A DNA stretch of 64,000 nt from JABDCD01 sp964469525 (GCA_964469525.1 CAYXYU010000004.1:100009-164008); one strand, 5' to 3'; counted from the stretch's first letter, positions 15,179 to 23,784 are shown. Notes: a model not told the origin generated them from the letters alone. Numbers and translations: made by a program.

Positions 15179-16156
15179 ATGCCACAGGTGGTACGGATAC
15201 ACCAGCCCGGCGGGCCGGAAACGCTGACCCTGGAAGAAGCCGCCTCGGCTCGCCCGGGGCCAGGGGAACTGCTGCTGCGCCAGACGGCCATCGGCGTCAA
15301 CTTCATCGATATCTATCACCGTACGGGACTGTACAAGCAGCCGTCCTATCCGGCCGGCATTGGCATGGAAGCATCTGGTATTGTTGAAGAAGCAGGGGAG
15401 GGAGATGAGCATTTCAAGCCCGGCGACCGGGTGGCTTATTGCGGTGGTCCGCCGGGCGCCTATGCCGAACTGAGGATCATCCCGGCCAGGCTGGCGGTAC
15501 GGATTCCCGATGCGGTGGAGGATAAGACCGCCGCCGCGGGCCTTCTCAAAGGGCTGACGGCGCATTATCTCCTGCGCGTGACCTTTCCGGTGCAGCCCGG
15601 CGATACGGTGCTGATCCATGCCGCCGCCGGCGGAGTGGGGCTGATTGCCTGCCAGTGGGCTAAGCATCTGGGTGCTACCGTCATCGGCACCGTGGGCAGC
15701 GATAAGAAAGCGGAGCTGGCGAAGCAGAACGGGTGCGACCACACCATCGTCTATACACGTGAAAAAATCGTACCCAGGGTGAAGGAAATCACAGAAGGGA
15801 AGGGGGTCTCCGTCGTATATGACTCGGTGGGAAAGGCTACCTTCATGGACTCACTTGATGTTTTACGGAAGTTCGGGATGCTGGTCAGCTTCGGCAACGC
15901 CTCGGGCGCCGTGCCGCCCTTCGACCCGCTGCTGCTGTCGCAGAGAGGCTCACTGTATGTAACGCGGCCAACGCTTCTGCACCATATCGAAGACCCGGTC
16001 GTCTATGTCGCACACGCCACTGAGTTATTCCGGCTTATCGCCAAAGGCGTCCTCAAAGTCAGGATACACGACACCTACAAACTCTCGGATGCCAGGCAAG
16101 CCCATATCGACCTCGAATCGCGGCGCACGACGGGGGCGCTGGTGCTGTTGCCTTGA
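15179..16156 (+). CDS. qor: NADPH:quinone oxidoreductase (zinc-independent MDR family)
   Basis: This 325-residue medium-chain reductase uses NADPH to reduce quinones and acts in the cytoplasm. Marks are the N-terminal MPQVVRIHQPGGPETL, GVNFIDIYHRTGLYKQPSYP, the quinone-oxidoreductase signature around GDTVLIHAAAGGVGLIACQWAK (cofactor-binding AxxGGVG), and VVYDSVGKATFMDSLDVL. It lacks the zinc-ligand pattern of alcohol dehydrogenases. I chose the ATG at 15179 over an upstream in-frame ATG because it follows a GGGTGGG-type ribosome site and matches family starts. It ends three bases before the amine-oxidase remnant on the other strand. Confidence 0.9.
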   Translation: MPQVVRIHQPGGPETLTLEEAASARPGPGELLLRQTAIGVNFIDIYHRTGLYKQPSYPAGIGMEASGIVEEAGEGDEHFKPGDRVAYCGGPPGAYAELRIIPARLAVRIPDAVEDKTAAAGLLKGLTAHYLLRVTFPVQPGDTVLIHAAAGGVGLIACQWAKHLGATVIGTVGSDKKAELAKQNGCDHTIVYTREKIVPRVKEITEGKGVSVVYDSVGKATFMDSLDVLRKFGMLVSFGNASGAVPPFDPLLLSQRGSLYVTRPTLLHHIEDPVVYVAHATELFRLIAKGVLKVRIHDTYKLSDARQAHIDLESRRTTGALVLLP

Positions 16157-16159
16157 TCT

Positions 16160-16390
16160 TTAGCCTACCGCCTGCCGGCCCTGTTCCGGCGGATCGGACG
16201 CCCGCTCGCGGGCATGTTCCGCGATACGTTTCGCTTCGCGCACGGCCGAACTCACTGCCCCGCTCATATAGCCATACAGTTCGGGGTCGGCATGCTCGCC
16301 GGCAAAGCCCAGCCGGCCATTCGCCTCGGGTGTGCCGGTACAATGCTGTAGGGTGGTGTACTGGCCTGGTTTCATCGACGAATAGCTTGC
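16160..16390 (-). pseudogene. C-terminal remnant of a flavin amine oxidase
   Basis: Only about 76 codons remain. They begin immediately after the yejF stop codon, and in the same frame. The sequence ASYSSMKPGQYTTLQ, then GRLGFAGEHADPELYGYMSGAV, matches the closing FAD-binding part of flavin monoamine oxidases, where GxYSxxxPGQ and FAGEH...GYMxGA are conserved. The N-terminal dinucleotide-binding domain and most of the enzyme are missing, so no activity is expected. The clean join to yejF suggests that a deletion removed the rest. An ATG at 16375 could start a 71-residue product, but I see no evidence of function. Confidence 0.7.
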
Positions 16391-17980
16391 CTATGCCTTT
16401 ATAAAGGCAGCATTAATCAACGCCTGCGTATAGCTTTCTTTCGGAGAGTTGAAAATAGATATGGTATCACCCTGTTCGACGATTTTTCCCTTATGCATGA
16501 CAATGATGTGATGGGCGATAGCTTTGACCACGCGCAGATCGTGGCTGATGAACATATAGGAAAGCCGGTATTTTTCCTGTAAATTCTTTAACAGGTCAAT
16601 GATCTGGGATTGCACAGTCAGATCAAGTGCGGATGTCGGCTCGTCGAGGACAACGAACTGGGGACGGAGCACCATGGCACGGGCGATGCTGATGCGCTGG
16701 CGCTGGCCGCCGGAGAATTCGTGCGGGTAGCGGTCCTTCATGTCGGGTGAGAGGCCGACATCATTCAGGATGGCGTCAATCTCGGCCAGGCGCTCAGCCT
16801 CGCTTTTGTCCCGGTGGTGGACGAGCAGCCCTTCCTCGATGATGCTGCGAACGGTCATGCGCGGGTTAAGGCTGGCGAAGGGGTCCTGGAATACGAGCTG
16901 CAGCCGCTGGCGCAGTGGCCGCATAGCGCCGATTCCTAATGGATCGATCGGCTGGCCGTTAAAAATAATGCGCCCCTGGCTTTTCATCAGCCGAAGCAGG
17001 GCGAATCCGAGCGTGGACTTGCCCGATCCCGACTCACCGACCACGCCCAGCGTTGATCCTTCCGGTATCGTAACAGTTATGTCATCGACCGCCTTGACAT
17101 GGCCGCGCGTGCGCTTCAGCAGGCCTTTTTTGATCGGGAAATAGACCTTGAGGCCCTCGCAGCCGATCAGCGGGGCGGGGGAGGAGGGCAGGGGGATCGC
17201 TTCGCCTTTCGGCTCGCTGGCCAGCAGTTGCCTGGTGTATGGGTGAGAGGGGGGTTTGAACACGTCTGGTACCTTGCCCTGCTCGACGATCTCACCCTGC
17301 CGCATCACCGCCACCCGGTCGGCCAGCTTCTCCACCACCGTCAGGTCATGGGTGATGAACAGCACCGCCATGCCGAGCTCGCGCTGCAGTCCTTTGATAA
17401 GTTTCAAGATTTTTGCCTGGATGGTCACGTCGACGGCGGTAGTCGGCTCGTCGGCGATCAGCAGCTCGGGGCCGTTGGCGATGGCCATGGCGATCATGAC
17501 GCGCTGGCGCTCGCCGCCCGACAGCTGGTGCGGGTAGGCGTCGAGCCGGTCCTTGAAATGGGCAAGGCCGACCTGCTCCAATAATTCGTCGATGCGCGCC
17601 TTGGCCTGTTTCGGTGTGAAGCTCTGGTGGATGGCGAGCATCTCGCCGATCTGCTTGCCGATGGTGTGCAGCGGGTTCAAGGCCGTCATCGGCTCCTGGA
17701 AGATCATGCCGATCTTGTTGCCGCGGATCTGGCGAAGCACGGTTTCCCCGGCGCCGACCACTTCCTGCCCGTCAAATTGGATACTGCCGGTGACGTTCGC
17801 ACTTCCCGGCTGCAACCCCATGCAGGAAAGCGCCGTCAGCGATTTGCCCGAGCCCGACTCGCCGACCACGGCCAGCATCTCGCCTTTGTTCATCGCGAAG
17901 GAAACGTTTTTTACCGCTTCCACAGAGCCTTGTGCAGTGCGAAATGTCAGGGACAGTTTATCCACGGAGAGAAGGCTCAT
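16391..17980 (-). CDS. yejF: Peptide ABC importer, double ATPase (YejF type)
   Basis: This ATPase powers uptake by the YejABEF-type oligopeptide importer. From the ATG at 17980 (ATGA overlap with yejE) it has 529 residues and two fused nucleotide-binding domains. Domain 1 has Walker A GESGSGKSLTALSCMG and signature LSGGERQRVMIAMA; domain 2 has GESGSGKSTLGFALLR and FSGGQRQRISIARAMV, then LVLDEPTSALD-like Walker B. The frame is open far upstream, but that part is a shadow of the permease gene. It is the last gene of a yejABEF operon; in E. coli this transporter admits microcin C and other peptides. Right after the stop lies a broken amine-oxidase gene. Confidence 0.95.
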   Translation of the reverse strand: MSLLSVDKLSLTFRTAQGSVEAVKNVSFAMNKGEMLAVVGESGSGKSLTALSCMGLQPGSANVTGSIQFDGQEVVGAGETVLRQIRGNKIGMIFQEPMTALNPLHTIGKQIGEMLAIHQSFTPKQAKARIDELLEQVGLAHFKDRLDAYPHQLSGGERQRVMIAMAIANGPELLIADEPTTAVDVTIQAKILKLIKGLQRELGMAVLFITHDLTVVEKLADRVAVMRQGEIVEQGKVPDVFKPPSHPYTRQLLASEPKGEAIPLPSSPAPLIGCEGLKVYFPIKKGLLKRTRGHVKAVDDITVTIPEGSTLGVVGESGSGKSTLGFALLRLMKSQGRIIFNGQPIDPLGIGAMRPLRQRLQLVFQDPFASLNPRMTVRSIIEEGLLVHHRDKSEAERLAEIDAILNDVGLSPDMKDRYPHEFSGGQRQRISIARAMVLRPQFVVLDEPTSALDLTVQSQIIDLLKNLQEKYRLSYMFISHDLRVVKAIAHHIIVMHKGKIVEQGDTISIFNSPKESYTQALINAAFIKA

Positions 17981-19005
17981 GGGTTCACCACCTTCCTCGG
18001 GTCGAAGGCGTCGCGCACCGCTTCCGAGATGAAGATGATCAGCACCAGCAGGATGGCGATGGTGAAAAAGCCGGTGAAGCCCAGCCACGGCGCGTTGGGG
18101 TTGCTCTTGCCCTGCAGCAGCAGCTCGCCGAGCGACGGCGAGCCGGGCGGCAGGCCGAAGCCCAGGAAGTCGAGGGTGGTCAGCGCCGTCACCCCGGCGC
18201 TCATGATGAATGGCACGTAGGTCATGGCTGAGACGAGCGCGTTGGGCAGCACGTGGCGGATCATGATGCGCGGCTCGGTGACGCCCAGCGCCCGCGCCGC
18301 CTTGACATAGTCGAAATTGCGGGCGCGCAGGAACTCGGCGCGTACCACGGCGGTCAGGCTCATCCAGGTAAAAAGCAGCAGGATGCCAAGCAGCCACCAG
18401 AAATTGGGGGTGACGATGGAGGCCAGGATGATGAGCAAAAACAGCTCCGGCAGCCCCGACCAGATCTCGATGAAACGCTGGAACAGCAGGTCGGTCCAGC
18501 CGCCGAAATAGCCCTGCACCGCCCCCGCCAGAATGCCGATGACGGCGCTGAACACGGTTAGCATCAGCCCGAACAGTACCGAAATCCGAAACCCATAGAT
18601 TAACCGCGCCAGCACGTCGCGCCCCTGATCGTCGGTGCCGAGCCAGTTTTCAGCCGAGGGCGGCGAGGGGTTGGGCGTCGGCGTATCATAATTGATCGTC
18701 GAATAGCTGTAGCGGATCGGCGGCCAGAGCATCCAGCCGTCGGCATTGATTTTCTCCGCCAGGAACGGATCCCGGTAGGCGGCCTCGGTCTCGAAATCGC
18801 CGCCGAACGCCGTTTCGCTGTAGGAAACGAAGACCGGGAAATACCATTCGCCCTTATACCTGACGACCAGCGGATTATCGTTGGCGATGAACTCGGCGCC
18901 GAGACTCATGATGAACAGAAACAGGAAAATCCATAACGACCAGAAGCCGCGCGTATTGGCGCGGAAGAGTTGCAATCGCCGGCGGGTGAGGGGGGAGAGG
19001 GTCAT
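17977..19005 (-). CDS. yejE: Peptide ABC importer permease (YejE type)
   Basis: This inner-membrane permease has 342 residues. It starts with SPLTRRRLQLFRANTRGFWSLWIFLFLFIMSLGAEFIANDNPL, the characteristic YejE opening with the first membrane helix. A periplasmic loop follows with the conserved NWLGTDDQGRDVLARLIYGFRIS. The C-terminal permease domain has the EAA-type loop ARALGVTEPRIMIRHVLPNAL. Its 5' end overlaps the yejB stop (ATGA) and its 3' end overlaps yejF, so the operon is translationally chained. Confidence 0.95.
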   Translation of the reverse strand: MTLSPLTRRRLQLFRANTRGFWSLWIFLFLFIMSLGAEFIANDNPLVVRYKGEWYFPVFVSYSETAFGGDFETEAAYRDPFLAEKINADGWMLWPPIRYSYSTINYDTPTPNPSPPSAENWLGTDDQGRDVLARLIYGFRISVLFGLMLTVFSAVIGILAGAVQGYFGGWTDLLFQRFIEIWSGLPELFLLIILASIVTPNFWWLLGILLLFTWMSLTAVVRAEFLRARNFDYVKAARALGVTEPRIMIRHVLPNALVSAMTYVPFIMSAGVTALTTLDFLGFGLPPGSPSLGELLLQGKSNPNAPWLGFTGFFTIAILLVLIIFISEAVRDAFDPRKVVNP

Positions 19006-20102
19006 ACTTCCCGCCTCTCGAAGTCGATCCTCGGATCGATCGCCACATAAGCCAGGTCGCCGATAAGATTAAAGATCAGCCCGATCAGGGTAAAGATGAA
19101 CAGCGTCCCGAACATCACCGGGTAATCGCGGTTGATAACCGCCTCGTAGCCAAGCAGGCCCAAACCATTCAGTGAAAAGATGATCTCGATCAAAAGCGCG
19201 CTGGTAAAGAGGATGCGGAGCAGCGCCCCGGGGAAGCCGGCGATGACGATCAGCATGGCGTTGCGGAAGACGTGCCCGTAGAGCACCTGCTTCTCGGAGA
19301 GCCCCTTGGCGCGTGCGGTCAGCACATACTGCTTGCCGATTTCATCGAGGAAGCAGTTCTTGGTCAGCATGGTGAGTGACGCGAAACCCGAAATCACCAT
19401 GGCGGCCACGGGCAGGGTGATATGCCAGAAATAATCAGCGATTTTACCCAGGAAGCTGAGTTCCGCCCAGCCATCGGAGGTCAGGCCCTTCATCGGGAAC
19501 CATTGCAGGTAATTACCGCCGGCGAACAGGATGATGAGCAGGATGGCGAACAGGAAGCTCGGGATGGCGTAGCCGATGATGATGACCCAGCTGGTCCAGA
19601 TGTCGAAAGGGCTGCCGTCCTTCACCGCCTTGCGGATGCCGAGCGGAATCGAGATGAGATAGACCAGCAGCGTCGTCCACAGGCCGAGCGAGACGGTGAC
19701 CGGCAGGGTATGCAGCACCAGGTCGATGACGCGCTCGTTGCGGTAAAAGCTCTCGCCGAAATCGAAGCGGAGGTAATTGCCCATCATCTGCAGGAAGCGC
19801 TCGAGTGGCGGCTTGTCGAACCCGTACATCTTGGTGATGCGTTCGACGATCTCGGGGTCGAGCCCGCGCGCGCCGCGATAGGCCGACTGCACGCCGACGC
19901 CGCTCTCCACCTTGCCCGCCATGTCGGTGCCGGACCCGCTGATGCGCGCCGTCGCCCCGACGGACGTAATATCGGTCAGCTGCGCCAGCATGCGCTCCAC
20001 CGGCCCGCCCGGCGCTGCCTGCACGATGACGAAATTCAGCACCATGATCCCAAACAGGGTGGGGATCATCAGCAGCAGGCGGCGGATAATGTAGGCGGTC
20101 AT
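19002..20102 (-). CDS. yejB: Peptide ABC importer permease (YejB type)
   Basis: This 366-residue inner-membrane permease is the partner of YejE. The N-terminus (TAYIIRRLLLMIPTLFGIMVLNFVIVQAAPGGPVER) is typical of DppB/YejB proteins. A long periplasmic insert follows. The permease domain includes FGESFYRNERVIDLVLHTLPVTVSLG and the EAA loop TARAKGLSEKQVLYGHVFRNAML. It lies 79 bp downstream of yejA; that gap is filled by a heptamer hairpin that could modulate the ratio of binding protein to permease. Confidence 0.95.
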   Translation of the reverse strand: MTAYIIRRLLLMIPTLFGIMVLNFVIVQAAPGGPVERMLAQLTDITSVGATARISGSGTDMAGKVESGVGVQSAYRGARGLDPEIVERITKMYGFDKPPLERFLQMMGNYLRFDFGESFYRNERVIDLVLHTLPVTVSLGLWTTLLVYLISIPLGIRKAVKDGSPFDIWTSWVIIIGYAIPSFLFAILLIILFAGGNYLQWFPMKGLTSDGWAELSFLGKIADYFWHITLPVAAMVISGFASLTMLTKNCFLDEIGKQYVLTARAKGLSEKQVLYGHVFRNAMLIVIAGFPGALLRILFTSALLIEIIFSLNGLGLLGYEAVINRDYPVMFGTLFIFTLIGLIFNLIGDLAYVAIDPRIDFERREV

Positions 20103-20107
20103 GGGAG

Positions 20108-20184
20108 GTGTTAGGTCTCAGGTATTAGGTTTTAGCGAAAAACAGTTATAATCCTAATACCTAAAAGCTAAAAGCTAAAAGCTA
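20108..20184. repeat. Heptanucleotide hairpin between yejA and yejB
   Basis: The left arm 20108-20135 is GTGTTAG, GTCTCAG, GTATTAG, GTTTTAG. The right arm 20154-20184 is CTAATAC followed by three copies of CTAAAAG and CTAC. The arms are near reverse complements. The yejA stop codon (CTA on the plus strand) is supplied by the last unit. An intercistronic stem at this place could act as an mRNA stabiliser. Confidence 0.78.
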
Positions 20185-21975
20185 CTCCTTCACCCACCAC
20201 GTCTGAAACCCCAGGTCGTATTTGGGAGAGACTTCCGGCATGCCGAACTTATCCCAGTAGGCAACGCGGAACGACCCGGAATGCCAGTGCGGGATGACAT
20301 AATGCTCCCACAGCAGCACGCGGTCGAGCGCGCGACCGGCGGCGATCAGCGTCTCCTCGTCCTTCGCGGAAGTCAATTTTTCCAGCAGCGCATCGACCAC
20401 CGCATTCTTGACGCCGCCCAGATTGTTGGCGCCCTTGACATCGGCCTGCGAGGAATGCCACAGCGCCACCTGCTCGGTGCCGGGATAGAAGATGCCGCGA
20501 TTGATCCAGATCGAGATGATATCGAAATCGTGGCTGTCGGTGCGTTTCTGGTACTGCGAGTCGTCGACCATGCGGATCGAGGAGGCGATGCCCAGCCGTT
20601 CCAGGTTCTTGCGCATCGGACCGATGACGCGCTCCATGGTCGGCTGGCGCAGCAGGAATTCGATATGCATCGGTTGCCCGTCCGGGCCGACGCGCTTGAA
20701 GTCTTTAATCACCCAGCCGGCCTCCTCGAGTAGCGCTTTCGCCTTTAGCAGATTGGTGCGCGCATTGCCCGAGCCGTCGGTCTGCGGGTTCCTGAAGGTT
20801 TCCATGAACAGGGCAGGGGGGAGCTGATTTGTGAAGGGCTTCAGCAACTCCAGCTCCTTGCCCTCAGGAATGCCCTTGGACTCGAACTGGGTGTTCTCGA
20901 AGAAGCTCTTGTTGCGGATATAGGCGCCGTAAAAGATGGTCTTGTTGATCCATTCATAATCCATGGCGAGGTCGATCGCCTCGCGCACGCGCCGGTCAGC
21001 GAACTTGGGCTTGCGGATGTTGAAGATGAAGGACTGCATGCCCTGCGGCGTGTAGTCCGGAATCTCGCGCTTGATTAGCTTACCGCTCTTGACGGCGGGC
21101 GTGTCGTAGGCGGTGGCCCAGTTGCGCGCGATATATTCGCGGCGGAAATCATATTCACCGGCCTTCAGCGCCTCGAGCGTCACGTTTTCGTCGCGGTACA
21201 TGTCGTAGCGGATGGTGGCGAAATTATACTGGCCGCGATTGACCGGCAGGCCCTTGCCCCAGTAATCCTCGACGCGCTGGTAAACGATTGAGCGCCCCTG
21301 ATCGACGCTCGCCACCTTGTACGGCCCGCTGCCGAGCGGCGCTTCGAGCGTGGTTTTTTCAAAATCATGCGTATCATAATAGGCTTTGGAGATGATCGGC
21401 ATGGAAGCGACGAGCAGCGCCAGCTGGTTGTTGGTCTTGTCGAGGAAGGTGAAGCGCACCTTGTCCGTACCCACCTTGATGCAATCACCTACGGGAGTGA
21501 ACATGATCTTATAGGTCGGATCGCCTTTTTCCTTCAGCGTGTGGAAGGAAAACGCCACGTCATCCGCTGTGATCGGCGTGCCGTCATGCCAGCGCGCTTC
21601 CTTGCGCAGGGTGAACTCGGCATAGCTGTTGTCGGGTACCACGAATGCGTCCTTTGCCACCAGCCCGTACATCGACATCGGCTCGTCCTGCGACTGCACC
21701 ATCAGCGATTCGAACAGCTGGCCGATGCCCGGCGCCTTGACGCCTTTGAGGATGAACGGGTTCAGATTGTCGAACGACCCGGTCTCGGCAAGCTTGACGC
21801 TGCCGCCCTTCGGCGCATCCGGATTGACATACTCGAAATGCTTGAAGCCCTCGGCGTATTTGCATTTGCCGTAAAGAGTGAGGCAATGGGAAGGGGAGGC
21901 GTACGCATCGGCTGCAGCGGCGATGCCCCCTAGCATTGCCAGGCCGGTTAACAGGCGGGAGAGAATCAACATCAT
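20182..21975 (-). CDS. yejA: Peptide ABC importer substrate-binding protein (YejA type)
   Basis: This periplasmic family-5 solute-binding protein has 597 residues. The N-terminal Sec signal peptide (hydrophobic LLTGLAMLGGIAAAADAYA) is followed by YAEGFKHFEYVNPDAPKGGSVKLAETGSFDNLNPF, the YejA-type opening. Other marks are ARWHDGTPITADDVAFSFHTL and DRRVREAIDLAMDYEWINKTIFYGAY. The order yejA-yejB-yejE-yejF and the lengths match the E. coli microcin C/peptide importer family. Substrate is unknown here. Confidence 0.94.
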   Translation of the reverse strand: MMLILSRLLTGLAMLGGIAAAADAYASPSHCLTLYGKCKYAEGFKHFEYVNPDAPKGGSVKLAETGSFDNLNPFILKGVKAPGIGQLFESLMVQSQDEPMSMYGLVAKDAFVVPDNSYAEFTLRKEARWHDGTPITADDVAFSFHTLKEKGDPTYKIMFTPVGDCIKVGTDKVRFTFLDKTNNQLALLVASMPIISKAYYDTHDFEKTTLEAPLGSGPYKVASVDQGRSIVYQRVEDYWGKGLPVNRGQYNFATIRYDMYRDENVTLEALKAGEYDFRREYIARNWATAYDTPAVKSGKLIKREIPDYTPQGMQSFIFNIRKPKFADRRVREAIDLAMDYEWINKTIFYGAYIRNKSFFENTQFESKGIPEGKELELLKPFTNQLPPALFMETFRNPQTDGSGNARTNLLKAKALLEEAGWVIKDFKRVGPDGQPMHIEFLLRQPTMERVIGPMRKNLERLGIASSIRMVDDSQYQKRTDSHDFDIISIWINRGIFYPGTEQVALWHSSQADVKGANNLGGVKNAVVDALLEKLTSAKDEETLIAAGRALDRVLLWEHYVIPHWHSGSFRVAYWDKFGMPEVSPKYDLGFQTWWVKE

Positions 21976-22002
21976 TTTTTCCTTGCGGTTACAGACCCAC
22001 GG

Positions 22003-22257
22003 TTAAGCGCTCCACCAGGAGCAACCCATCGTATCGCCCAGCCAGATCAGCCCGAACAGCCACAGAAACATGACCGCTGTTACTATCAGATAGGTAGTCC
22101 AGACCTTGCCCAGAGAAAGCGGCCTCTTTTTAACCAGTGAAGCGAGAACGAGGAGCAGTGAATAGAAAAGCGTTACTGCAAGCGAACAGATGAATCCCAG
22201 GACGGTAGAGAGTCCGAGAATAGTGATCGCCTGTGCGGCAAGCCCTTCGCATCCCAT
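22003..22257 (-). CDS. Small integral membrane protein, 84 aa
   Basis: I do not recognise the family. From the ATG at 22257, which overlaps the stop of the SPFH gene by one base, the product has 84 residues with two or three hydrophobic segments (about 9-42 and 57-75) separated by a basic loop (VKKRPLSLGK). The end GDTMGCSWWSA is cysteine/tryptophan-rich. Overlap with the SPFH gene suggests co-translation, so it may be an accessory of that membrane-microdomain protein or of the following yej operon. An ATG five codons upstream is possible but less likely. Confidence 0.7.
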   Translation of the reverse strand: MGCEGLAAQAITILGLSTVLGFICSLAVTLFYSLLLVLASLVKKRPLSLGKVWTTYLIVTAVMFLWLFGLIWLGDTMGCSWWSA

Positions 22258-23216
22258 TACGCCCCGCTCCAAGGCCCCTTGCCGGCGGGAGGAGAGCCAT
22301 TGGCCGCCTTATGCTTGATGGCCTCGAAGATGGTCAGCGCCTGCGCCACCATGGAACCGGCATCGTTGGCGTTGGCGGGCAGCAGCACGGTGGTCGATTC
22401 GCGCGCCAGTTCCCGGAAGGCGCCGACATATTGCTCGGCGACTTTCAACGCCACCGCTTCCTCGCCGCCGGATTTGGTAATGGCGGCAGCGACCATTTCG
22501 ATGCCCCTGGCGGTAGCTTCGGCGACGGCGAGAATAGCTTCTGCTTCACCTTTAGCCCGGTTGACCTGGTCGGTCAGCGCGCCTTCCGATTGAAGGACGA
22601 CCTCCTGCTTCTTGCCCTCGGCGACGTTGATCTGCGACTGGCGTTTGCCCTCCGACTCCAGAATGACGGCACGTTTCTGGCGGTCGGCGGCGACCTGCAG
22701 CTCCATCGCTTTCAGCACGGTGTTGGGCGGCGTGATATTCTTGATCTCGTAGCGCATGCACTGGATGCCCCAGCTTTGCGCCGCCTGGTTGATGGCGGTG
22801 ACGATGTTGGCGTTCAGCGTCTCGCGCTCCTCGAAGGTCTTATCGAGCGTCAGCTTGCCGATCTCCGAGCGCATGGTGGTCTGCGCCAGCAGCTGCACCG
22901 CATAGATTGGATCGGACACGCCATAAGAAGCGGCGATCGGGTCGACGATGCGGATATAGAGTACGCCGTCGAGAGTCAGCGTCACGTTGTCGCGGGTGAT
23001 GCCGGTCTGCTCCTGCACATCGACCGCCATTTCCTTGAGGGAATGTTTGTAGGCGACCTTCTGGTAGAAGGGGATCAGGATATTGAGCCCGGGCTCCAGC
23101 TTGCGGTCGAACTTGCCGAGCGACTCGACGATCCATGCCTGCTGCTGCGGCACGGTCTTGACGCCCATGATGACGCCGATCATGAGAACGGCGGCTAGTG
23201 CCAGTAATGGTTCCAT
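22257..23216 (-). CDS. SPFH/band-7 membrane protein (QmcA/stomatin-like)
   Basis: The product has 319 residues, a single N-terminal membrane anchor (about 2-20), and an SPFH domain with VPQQQAWIVESLGKFDRKLEPGLNILIPF, then LTLDGVLYIRIVDP and YGVSDPIYAVQLLAQTTMRSEIGKL. A long charged, alanine- and glutamate-rich coiled coil follows and the end is glycine/proline-rich. These proteins oligomerise at membrane microdomains and often work with a NfeD partner, as here: the nfeD gene lies just upstream. The palindrome at 23229-23299 sits between the two. Confidence 0.94.
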   Translation of the reverse strand: MEPLLALAAVLMIGVIMGVKTVPQQQAWIVESLGKFDRKLEPGLNILIPFYQKVAYKHSLKEMAVDVQEQTGITRDNVTLTLDGVLYIRIVDPIAASYGVSDPIYAVQLLAQTTMRSEIGKLTLDKTFEERETLNANIVTAINQAAQSWGIQCMRYEIKNITPPNTVLKAMELQVAADRQKRAVILESEGKRQSQINVAEGKKQEVVLQSEGALTDQVNRAKGEAEAILAVAEATARGIEMVAAAITKSGGEEAVALKVAEQYVGAFRELARESTTVLLPANANDAGSMVAQALTIFEAIKHKAANGSPPAGKGPWSGA

Positions 23217-23228
23217 GTGTTCCTCCTC

Positions 23229-23299
23229 TTATCCCCGCATTTATTGCGGGGTCTGGTCCCCTAAATTAATTCCGGACCCCGCAACAAGTGCGGGAATTT
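23229..23299. repeat. Palindromic repeat between nfeD and the SPFH gene
   Basis: The arms 23229-23256 and 23272-23299 are inverted copies. Each contains a smaller hairpin (CCCCGCA...TGCGGGG type), giving a cruciform-like four-arm design. The right arm covers the nfeD stop codon. It is a possible intra-operon processing or stability signal. Confidence 0.75.
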
Positions 23300-23747
23300 A
23301 CTCCTTTGGCCTGACCGTCAGCGTTGCCCCCGCCACTTCGACGATGGTAACGGGCGCGCCCGCCTCCAGCCGATCGGCCATGCTGTCCTTGGCCAGCCGC
23401 GCCTTCATGATGGTGCCCGACCAGGTCACCTCACCGCCCTGCCGGGTAAGGCCCTGGCTTCCGACATAGGCGGTGTCGCCGATAATGTTGCTGTAATGCT
23501 GGTTGTTCTGCCCGGTACGGAATCGTTTAAGCGGCTTCCACAGCAGCAGCGCCCACAGGACGGTGGCGGCAAAGAAAAGAATGAACTGCGCCACATAATC
23601 GGCAAGGCCGAGCAGCTGCAGATGCAGCGCGGCGCCGACGATCAGCGCGCCAAGGCCCGCAAACAGCAGGCCGGCACCCGGCGCGCCCATCACTTCGATG
23701 ATTAGTAACAACAGGCCGGCCAGCAGCCAGACATAGATAATGTTCAT
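23298..23747 (-). CDS. nfeD: NfeD-family membrane protein
   Basis: This 149-residue protein has three or four membrane helices in its first 75 residues (IIYVWLLAGLLLLIIEVMGAPGAGLLFAGLGALIVG...). A C-terminal OB-like beta domain includes GDTAYVGSQGLTRQGGEVTWSG and ends with VAGATLTVRPKE. This is the short NfeD form that partners SPFH proteins. The pair lies in one strand-consistent block with CycM upstream. Confidence 0.9.
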   Translation of the reverse strand: MNIIYVWLLAGLLLLIIEVMGAPGAGLLFAGLGALIVGAALHLQLLGLADYVAQFILFFAATVLWALLLWKPLKRFRTGQNNQHYSNIIGDTAYVGSQGLTRQGGEVTWSGTIMKARLAKDSMADRLEAGAPVTIVEVAGATLTVRPKE

Positions 23748-23784
23748 GATGCTCCCCGTCTAATCGCTTCTTAGTTATGACGAC

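Noticed and set aside
16153..16404. 84-codon plus-strand frame after qor
   Set aside because: It is the complement of the amine-oxidase remnant, which has clear family motifs on minus.
17977..18397. N-terminal extension of yejF by 139 codons
   Set aside because: The extension is arginine/alanine-rich noise overlapping yejE; the coupled ATG at 17980 gives a standard start.
22233..23198. A 321-codon open frame on plus
   Set aside because: It lies antisense to the SPFH gene and most of it mirrors that gene's codons; no family resemblance and no ribosome site.
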